This document shows positions 57,488 to 64,000 of a stretch of 64,000 nucleotides of DNA, in pieces. The DNA comes from Bacteroidota bacterium (lineage in GTDB: Bacteria; Bacteroidota; Bacteroidia; Chitinophagales; Chitinophagaceae). The translations under genes and the position numbers were made by a program. The stretch is taken from the NCBI GenBank assembly GCA_016706595.1, contig JADJJH010000001.1:62001-126000 (forward strand), given 5' to 3'. A model generated the notes under the pieces. It had not been told where the DNA came from, searched no databases, and saw only the letters and a list, made by a program, of their open reading frames with translations. The stretch's first letter is position 1. The number at the start of each line of letters is the position of its first letter.

Positions 57488-60028
57488 GTGAACGATACTG
57501 AAGCGCCAAGCATTACATGCAATGCCAACATCACTACAACAAATGATAATGGCGTTTGTGGAGCATTAGTAAACTATACAGTTACAAGCAATGATAATTG
57601 TGCAGGACAAACGATAAGCCAAACATCAGGCTTAGCGAGTGGTTCTATCTTCCCAATCGGCACTACCACGAATGCGTTCACTGTAACGGATGCATCAGGT
57701 AATACAGCTACATGTTCGTTTACGGTAACGGTAAACGATACTGAAGCGCCAACGATAAATTGTCCTGGTAATATTGAAACTTGTGATCCATTAGTGATGT
57801 ATACGGTAACCGCAACTGATAATTGTGGTTCACCAACGATTACCTATTCACAAGCCTCAGGAACGATGTTTGCGATAGGCACCACAATGGTAACAGCAAC
57901 TGCAACTGATATGTATGGTAATAAAGACTCATGCACATTTACAGTATTGGTTAAACCAACATCAGCTACCTCATCAAGTGAAGATGTATGTGATGAGTAT
58001 ATATGGGTAGAGAACAATAATACCGTATACAATACAAGTGGAATGTATAGTCAAACCTTTACGAATATGTATGGCTGTGATTCGGTACATACCTTGAACT
58101 TAATTGTTCGCCATAGTACAAGCTCAGTTGAGAATGTAACAGCGGCAAATAGTTATACATGGTTAGCTACTACACTTACCTATACTACAGCAGGAACCTA
58201 TACGCATACTTTAACGAATGCAGTAGGTTGTGATAGTTTACTCACTTTACATTTATCGATTATTACCATAAATGCACAACGTGATGCGAACATCTCATGC
58301 CATGGCAGTAATGATGGAACCGGCCAGGCCGTAGCGATAGGCGGTACGGGTAATTTTGTATATGATATAGATGGCGGAACTAACTTCAACAATACTACAG
58401 GTTACTTCCAAAATCTAAGTGCAGGAATACATACGATATGTGCTAAGGAACTTCCATCTAATGTAGTGGTATGTGATACGTTCGAGATTACCGAACCTAC
58501 AGCAATAGTGATAGTACTTACGGTTGATTCGACAGTATCGTGCTTAGGTAATGATGGAGGTATTAGCGCCAGTATTACGGGCGGTGTAACGATCAATCAG
58601 CCTTATTTAACTACATGGAGTAGTGGTGCACCGGGACTATACGATACCTATGTTACCGGCTTAACACCAGGAACCTATACGGTAAGTGTTGAGGATGATA
58701 ATTATTGTCATGCTACAGCAAGTATTACAGTAGGCTTAACTACACCACTCAGTGTAAGTGCCACGCATACAAGCATAAGTTGTTATGGTGGAAGCAGTGT
58801 AATTACACCAAGCACGAATGGCGGAACAGGTGCAGTAACAACTAGCATCAGTGGTGGAACGTATATGGTAACAGCAGGAACGTATACCATTACGGCAACA
58901 GATACCAAAGGTTGTACAGCGACTACAGAAGTAATTATAACACAACCTAACTTAATAGCGAACTCTCATAGTGCGGATGTATGTGATACGTATACTTGGA
59001 TAGAGAATGGGAATACAACGTATACCCAAAGTGGTACGTATACGCAAACGTATACCGCACAAAATGGTTGCGACTCGGTGCATACGTTGAACTTAATTGT
59101 TCGTCATAGTAGTAGTTCAACGACAACGATATCACAAGTAGGATGTTATACCTGGGCAGCGAATAATGTAACGTATACGGTATCGGGTGTTCATACTTTA
59201 TCGTATACGAATGCAGCGGGATGTGATAGTACTTCAACCTTAGATGTAACGATTACACCGGGTGTATACTTAGCATCGAAAGTATTCTTGTCGGCTTGTT
59301 ATGTAGTAGCCGATGGCTTGATGCATGATAGTTTACGTTTGATTATACCAAACCTAGAACCATATAGTGGCTTCCCTTATAATAAACCAGTATTGGGCGG
59401 ATCAGCAGGAGAAACCGTAAGCAATACTGTGTTATCAATTACTGGACCAGATGCGATAGTAGATTGGATATTCTTAGAGTTACGTAGTGCAGCTAATCCA
59501 TCAGTGGTAGTAGAAACGAAGCGTGCTTTATTACAACGAGATGGAGATATTGTGAGTCATGTAGATGGTGTATCGCCTGTATTCTTCCCGGCTTCGGCGA
59601 ATGATGATTATTATGTGAGTGTAAAACATAGGAATCATTTGGGTGTAATGACAAGCAGTGCATTAAGTTTACGAGGATGCAATACAGCGAGTATCGACTT
59701 TACGACCTCATCACCGGTGTATACGAATGGAAGTATAGTAAATGCGCCACGTAAGTTAATGGGCAGTGTACAAACTTTATGGAGTTCGGATGCGAACAAT
59801 AATAAGAATGCGAAGTATAATGGCTTAAGCAATGATAAAGACAAGGTGTTGGCGAGTATTGGTGGACCGGGTTTAATTAATAGCACGGTGTATGGTTATC
59901 GAGCTGAGGATGTGAACATGGATGGTAAGGTAAGATTTAATGGATTAGACAATGATAGAAATGTGATATTGCTAACGGTAGGCGTAAGCACACCAAACAA
60001 TATCATGAATCAGCATACTCCGAATTAG
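57488..60028 (+). CDS. G3 segment 6: last HYR units, SprB-like repeats, C-terminal module
   Basis: The 846-codon frame begins with HYR units (57514 and 57757), the last with INCPGNIETCDPLVMY. Then follow CDEYTW-type repeats, two SprB-like repeats (ISCHGSNDGTGQAVAIGGTGNF; AYNNT-like), and another CDTYTW pair. The C-terminal module (59255-60028) has DAIVDWIFLELR, ALLQRDGDIVSHVDG, HRNHLGVMTS and two DxNxxG-type loops (SDANNNKNAKYNG; EDVNMDGKVRFNG), ending MNQHTPN. It is more diverged from G1/G2 than they are from each other. Confidence 0.75.
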   Translation: MNDTEAPSITCNANITTTNDNGVCGALVNYTVTSNDNCAGQTISQTSGLASGSIFPIGTTTNAFTVTDASGNTATCSFTVTVNDTEAPTINCPGNIETCDPLVMYTVTATDNCGSPTITYSQASGTMFAIGTTMVTATATDMYGNKDSCTFTVLVKPTSATSSSEDVCDEYIWVENNNTVYNTSGMYSQTFTNMYGCDSVHTLNLIVRHSTSSVENVTAANSYTWLATTLTYTTAGTYTHTLTNAVGCDSLLTLHLSIITINAQRDANISCHGSNDGTGQAVAIGGTGNFVYDIDGGTNFNNTTGYFQNLSAGIHTICAKELPSNVVVCDTFEITEPTAIVIVLTVDSTVSCLGNDGGISASITGGVTINQPYLTTWSSGAPGLYDTYVTGLTPGTYTVSVEDDNYCHATASITVGLTTPLSVSATHTSISCYGGSSVITPSTNGGTGAVTTSISGGTYMVTAGTYTITATDTKGCTATTEVIITQPNLIANSHSADVCDTYTWIENGNTTYTQSGTYTQTYTAQNGCDSVHTLNLIVRHSSSSTTTISQVGCYTWAANNVTYTVSGVHTLSYTNAAGCDSTSTLDVTITPGVYLASKVFLSACYVVADGLMHDSLRLIIPNLEPYSGFPYNKPVLGGSAGETVSNTVLSITGPDAIVDWIFLELRSAANPSVVVETKRALLQRDGDIVSHVDGVSPVFFPASANDDYYVSVKHRNHLGVMTSSALSLRGCNTASIDFTTSSPVYTNGSIVNAPRKLMGSVQTLWSSDANNNKNAKYNGLSNDKDKVLASIGGPGLINSTVYGYRAEDVNMDGKVRFNGLDNDRNVILLTVGVSTPNNIMNQHTPN

Positions 60029-60068
60029 ACTAGCCTTAGGCGACGCAAAGCGAGCCTTAGGCTAGTCT
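60027..60068 (+). terminator. Stop-overlapping inverted repeat after G3
   Basis: AGACTAGCC begins inside the TAG stop codon and pairs with GGCTAGTCT (60060-60068), with inner AGGC/GCCT, as after G1. Confidence 0.5.
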
Positions 60069-60480
60069 ATCCCGAAAAAATCTGAAGCCTTAGCTGAGGA
60101 TTTTATTCGGGATTTAGTAGAGTAGAATTTTGTTCGACGTAGGAGCCTTTCCCGAATCAAAGTTCAGCCCCAAGCTGAACTTCGATTCGGGATATAGGAA
60201 CAAGAACGAAATCTCGAATCAAAGTATCCTCAGCCCCAAGCTGAACTTCGATTCGGGATATAGGAAATGAGCAGAATTTTGTTAGACGTAAGAGCCTTAG
60301 GCTTACCGAGTTAGAATAAGTAAGGGTTATGAAACAAAGCCTTAATTATTCTAACTCGGCATAAGGCAATTAAAAGTTCATTGAGTTTGCAACTCACTTC
60401 ACATTAATTGCCTAATAATTCTATCTCGAGAAATCTTCAGCCCCGATCTGCGGATTGATTCGGGATCTAGGAGGGAGGAA
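60069..60480. repeat. Inverted repeats downstream of G3
   Basis: Several ATCCCGA-type hairpins follow (from about 60069, 60148, 60215 and 60421). The inner arms are AAGTTCAG/CTGAACTT or related. A separate hairpin AGGCAATTAA/TTAATTGCCT (60364-60373 with 60404-60413) encloses TGAGTT/AACTCA. The stretch AATAAGTAAGGG (about 60313) repeats the one after G1. No gene is seen. Confidence 0.65.
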
Positions 60481-60736
60481 TACGAATTGAATATTACGAT
60501 TTGATAAATTGTTCTTCAAAATAATTTCCTGAAATAGACCTTCGGAATTTGTAATTGCCCCCGTAATTGTTCCAATCATCGCATTAAATCTATTTTAAAT
60601 ATTTCGAAAACTCTAAGATGGGTTATCTTGATATATTTTAATTTCACCCAAGAATGCTTTAGATAAGTGCATTTAGGATTGCTGATATTCAATTTGGTTT
60701 TAATGTGTTAAGAAGGCGTGAGGTTTCTTGTATTCT

Positions 60737-60779
60737 TTAACGTAAAATTATGAATTATGGCTGCTTCGTGCTATTTTTG
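60737..60779 (+). promoter_or_regulatory. Promoter of giant gene G4 (shared type)
   Basis: TTAACG (60737), AAATTATGAA and TATTTTTG (60772-60779) at the same 35-bp spacing as before G1 and G2. The region 60480-60905 aligns with 29012-29440. The CAACCTATG landmark has its ATG at 60880, 108 bp after the -7 box, and opens a 39-codon ORF ending at 60999. Confidence 0.6.
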
Positions 60780-61084
60780 AACGTGAAATTGTTGAACCGA
60801 TAGAGATTTGATAGGGTAAATGACCAATTTATTCTATTAACTGATTAACAGAATACTATTTTTAATTATCAAACAACCTATGCGAGTAAATAATATTTCT
60901 TACACCTCTATTGCATCTGTGGAATGGGATTTAGGAATTGGTTCTTCGCCTCGGACGCGGCATTCTTCTTACTATCAGCATCTTTACTACAGAGTCTAGA
61001 AGCGGAGACTGGGGAGAAAAAAATACCCAATGACGGATTCACTCAATATCCCTAAAAATATTAACTAATAAAAAAATCTACCAA

Positions 61085-64000
61085 ATGAAAAATAACACTT
61101 TCGTTCTTTATAGTCTACTTATTTTATTATTTAATAATACGGCTTTTTGTCAAAATTACAATATGCCAACTACTGGCATAAATAACACTTCTATAGGAAG
61201 CTGCCCTGTAACGTTGAGTGCAGGAAATTTTTATGATAATGGAGGACCAGCAGGTAATTATTCTGCCAATATAAATGGAGTAATAAGAACCTTTAGTTCA
61301 AGTGTTCCTGGTCAATGTTTAAGTGTATCATTTACATCTTTTAGTATGAATGATACTTATTTTTTATGTTTTGGTCCAAACAGTTGTTGCGATTATTTAG
61401 AAATTTATGATGGCCCAAATACAAATGGAGTTTTGCTTTATAATAACTGTATTGTGAGCCCAGGTACAATTACATCTACAACTGGAAGTTTAACTTTTAG
61501 ATTTATAACAGACGGTTCGGTACAACTCTCTGGATGGTCTGCAACTTTTAGTACTAGTGCATGCGTGGGAGCGCAAACAGCTTTAACAAATAGTGATTGT
61601 GGTAATGCAACAACTATTTCTGGCAATACCAATTATAACGATGTTTCTAGTGGTTTAGGTGTCGTGGCAGAAGGTTGTTCTGATTGTAACACAGGTGAAC
61701 AATATTCTAATTGGTATAAATTTACTGCCGTATCATCTGGTACATTAGGCTTTACAATTAATCCTAATAATGATTTAAATAACTTTGACTTTGCCTTATA
61801 TGGGCCAAATACAACATGTGGTAGTTTAGGGACTCCGGTAAGATGTTCTGCTGCTCAAGTTGCAGGAAATGGGAATACCGGTTTGCAAAGTGGTTCGGTT
61901 GATAATTCCGAAGATGTAAATGGTGATCAATTTGTTTCCCAATTAAGTGTTACTGCTGGTGAATCATACTCACTATTAATAAATGCATTCAATAGTTCAA
62001 GTGGAAGTAATGGATATAATATATCTTTTAATGGTACAGCAAGTATAGATCCAACAACTGTAGGCGAGGCATTACATTTTGATGGCGTAAACGATTTTGT
62101 TAACATTAATAATTTATCTGCAACTACCAATTCAAACTATACCATTGAAGGTTGGTTCAAAACCTCATTAACCGGAGCTGTGCAAGATATCGTAAGCGGA
62201 CATACACCCGGTAACTTATCGGTATTGGTTGTAGAGGTTCAAACCAATGGTACACTTCGTTTTTTACATCGAGTGCCTGCAGGTGGAAGCGGAGGAACTG
62301 ATATCTATTCAGGAATAACTGTGAATGATGGAAATTGGCATCATTTCGCAGCGGTGCATGGCCCTGATCAAATGAAGTTATATGTTGATGGTAATTTACA
62401 AGCACAAAGTTATTTTCCTGTGGTTTTGAGTCCAGAAACAATCAATGTTTTATTAGGGAAATTACACGATAACTCTCGATATTTTCAAGGCTCTATGGAT
62501 GAAATTCGTTTTTGGAACAGGGCATTATGTCAGCTTGAAATTCAAAATAATATGAATTGCGAAATTGCTACAACTGGAAATGGATTAATTGCAAATTATC
62601 ATTTTAATCATGGCTTTGCTTGGCAAAATAATGCAGGTATTACTTCTTTAATCGATGCAACAGGAAATGGATTTACGGGTACACTCAATAATTTTGCTTT
62701 AACAGGTTCTACTTCAAATTGGGTGGCACCCGGTGGTGTAACAAGTGGTACAAATTGTGCTGCATATACAACACCTGAAATTAATGTTCAAGGAAATTTA
62801 GTTACCATTTTTGATGGTGATAATACGCCCGCAATAAATGATTATACTTCATTTGCAAAAGTTCGGGTTGGAAAATCCAGAACAAGAACTTATACAATAT
62901 TCAATTCAGGATCAAGTGTACTCAATATTAGCAGTTTGAGCTCGAATAATGCATTGTTTACTGTAAGCGCTTTAACACCTGCAAGTCCAATCGCGATAAA
63001 TTCTTCAGCAACTTTTACGGTTACCTTTTCGCCATTAGCCGTGGGTATTCAAAACGCAACAATCACTATTAATAATGATGATTGTGATGAAGCTTCTTAT
63101 GACTTTGCAATTACGGGAACAGGTGCTTTGTTTACAGCATTTTATGTTGATAGTACAGCACTTGGAAATAATGATGGGTCATCTTGGGTTGATGCGTTCA
63201 CAGATTTTCAAAGTGCATTAGCTCTTGCAGTGGTTAACGATAGTGTATTAGTAGCAAAAGGTACTTACAAACCAAGTGTAGGGCCTGGGTATTCAAGAAC
63301 TAAAACATTTAAATTAGCTGAAGGTGCTTTCTATTTTGGAGGATTCCCAAGTGGTGGAGGGAATTTTGCAAGTCGAGATTTTACGAACTATCGATCTATA
63401 TTTTCTGGAGATATTGGCATCGTAAATGATAGCACCGATAATTGCTTCACAGTAGTTGATGCAAGTAATTTAACTGGGGCAACTCGTTTAAGTGGCTTTA
63501 CTGTAGAACGCGGCATTGCCGACAGTGTTGATGCATTTGTGATGTATGGAAAATCAGGAGGAATTTATTTACATAATACGGGCGCGATTCGTTTAGATAC
63601 TGTAACCTTACGTAATAATTATGGACGGAGGGGCTCAGCAATTTATGCAGCTCAAACTGTAAATTGGAATGTTACTGGTTGTACTTTTCATCAAAATAAT
63701 AATGCCACTGCGGTTCACCTTGAAGGGAATTCTTCTGGGGTCTTTAATAATTGTACTTTCACAAATAATCAAGGCTTTAATGGTGGTGCATTGAGCTTAA
63801 ATGTGCTTAGCGCTACATTTACTTTTAACAATTGTACTTTTACAAATAATAGAGCAACTGGCTCAGGTGGCGGTGGCGCTGTAAATGGTGGCGCCTCGGT
63901 TTCCACTTTTAATAATTGTAGTTTCTCCAATAATACTTCACCAGCAGGACCTGGTGGCGCATTATATAAATTTTATAGCGGCTTACATACCTTTAACGAT
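61085..64000 (+). CDS. Giant secreted modular protein G4, 3' end outside window
   Basis: The frame from ATG 61085 is open for 972 codons to the window edge. Signal peptide MKNNTFVLYSLLILLFNNTAFCQ. A CUB domain follows (about 35-158; CCDYLEIYDGPNTNG, SLTFRFITDGS, GWSATF). Then a beta-rich domain (160-320; SNWYKFTAVSSGTLGFTI, FDFALYGPNTTC), a LamG (about 327-542) nearly identical to that of G3 segment 1, a choice-of-anchor D domain (about 562-680; DGDNTPAIND, ITINNDDCDEA), and a beta-helix with Pmp-like repeats (FNNCTFTNNQGFNGGAL, FNNCTFTNNRATGSGGG, FNNCSFSNNTS). It shares its promoter and leader with G1 and G2. Whether it has the QHTPN ending cannot be seen. Confidence 0.85.
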   Translation, partial: MKNNTFVLYSLLILLFNNTAFCQNYNMPTTGINNTSIGSCPVTLSAGNFYDNGGPAGNYSANINGVIRTFSSSVPGQCLSVSFTSFSMNDTYFLCFGPNSCCDYLEIYDGPNTNGVLLYNNCIVSPGTITSTTGSLTFRFITDGSVQLSGWSATFSTSACVGAQTALTNSDCGNATTISGNTNYNDVSSGLGVVAEGCSDCNTGEQYSNWYKFTAVSSGTLGFTINPNNDLNNFDFALYGPNTTCGSLGTPVRCSAAQVAGNGNTGLQSGSVDNSEDVNGDQFVSQLSVTAGESYSLLINAFNSSSGSNGYNISFNGTASIDPTTVGEALHFDGVNDFVNINNLSATTNSNYTIEGWFKTSLTGAVQDIVSGHTPGNLSVLVVEVQTNGTLRFLHRVPAGGSGGTDIYSGITVNDGNWHHFAAVHGPDQMKLYVDGNLQAQSYFPVVLSPETINVLLGKLHDNSRYFQGSMDEIRFWNRALCQLEIQNNMNCEIATTGNGLIANYHFNHGFAWQNNAGITSLIDATGNGFTGTLNNFALTGSTSNWVAPGGVTSGTNCAAYTTPEINVQGNLVTIFDGDNTPAINDYTSFAKVRVGKSRTRTYTIFNSGSSVLNISSLSSNNALFTVSALTPASPIAINSSATFTVTFSPLAVGIQNATITINNDDCDEASYDFAITGTGALFTAFYVDSTALGNNDGSSWVDAFTDFQSALALAVVNDSVLVAKGTYKPSVGPGYSRTKTFKLAEGAFYFGGFPSGGGNFASRDFTNYRSIFSGDIGIVNDSTDNCFTVVDASNLTGATRLSGFTVERGIADSVDAFVMYGKSGGIYLHNTGAIRLDTVTLRNNYGRRGSAIYAAQTVNWNVTGCTFHQNNNATAVHLEGNSSGVFNNCTFTNNQGFNGGALSLNVLSATFTFNNCTFTNNRATGSGGGGAVNGGASVSTFNNCSFSNNTSPAGPGGALYKFYSGLHTFND

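Larger units (their letters stand above)
45244..60028 (+). pseudogene. Giant secreted modular protein G3, interrupted by frameshifts
   Basis: The open segments between 45244 and 60028 continue one another domain by domain and end in the same C-terminal module as G1 and G2, so this is one gene of about 4900 codons. It is broken by: a lost C in CCC at 48926; a TAG at 52446 inside a LamG, explicable by three missing G within 25 bp; an 83-bp deletion near 56455; a lost A at 57207; an added C in CCCC at 57407; and an added C at 57452. Signal peptide from ATG 45280 (MKKVIQLLFICIFISFNSLG) or the longer start 45244. Most breaks are one-base changes in short runs, as in consensus errors, but true decay is possible. 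Confidence 0.75.

Noticed and set aside
1..64000. tRNA, rRNA, transposase or phage genes
   Set aside because: None was recognised on either strand in the gaps or reading frames.

Overview
The window is AT-rich DNA from a member of the phylum Bacteroidota. The signs are three type IX secretion (T9SS) sorting domains, promoters of the TANNTTTG (-7) type, a lack of Shine-Dalgarno sequences, and a typical Bacteroidota set of housekeeping genes. A finer placement is not possible by eye. No tRNA, rRNA, transposase or CRISPR array was found.

Left part (1-29 kb): housekeeping and small secreted genes. The window opens inside an aspartokinase. It continues with an FG-GAP repeat protein and a PNGase F-like glycosidase with a LamG domain, both T9SS cargo. 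Next come gyrB, a two-domain TonB-like protein, a DUF1801 protein, a cyclophilin, asnB, a DUF1905 protein, a PagL-like lipid A deacylase, a GH10-like (DUF187) glycosidase, dnaB, divergent parE with a DUF1835 protein, two paralogous barrel-like proteins, a BNR/sortilin-like T9SS protein, and an FMN reductase/metallophosphoesterase pair. Intergenic DNA holds a 52-bp tandem repeat, a structured element present three times in the window, and a cluster of DnaA-box-like sites between dnaB and parE.

Right part (29.5-64 kb): four consecutive giant secreted proteins, G1-G4, all on the + strand. They are built from HYR, LamG, choice-of-anchor D, beta-helix and Ig-like modules. G1, G2 and G3 end in the same roughly 260-residue C-terminal module, finishing QHTPN, instead of a recognisable type A T9SS domain. 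G1, G2 and G4 share a promoter and a 5' leader. G1, G2 and G3 are each followed by inverted repeats that start at or next to the stop codon. LamG and other domains are repeatedly nested inside HYR domains at the same two positions. G3 (about 14.8 kb) is split by an in-frame stop, single-base indels and an 83-bp deletion, so it is either a decaying gene or a consensus/assembly error in repeats. G4 runs off the window end; it is open for 972 codons.

Inference: the right part is a surface-adhesin or matrix-protein locus that evolves by module duplication and exchange under one shared expression signal. All database names are from memory of the families; no search was run.
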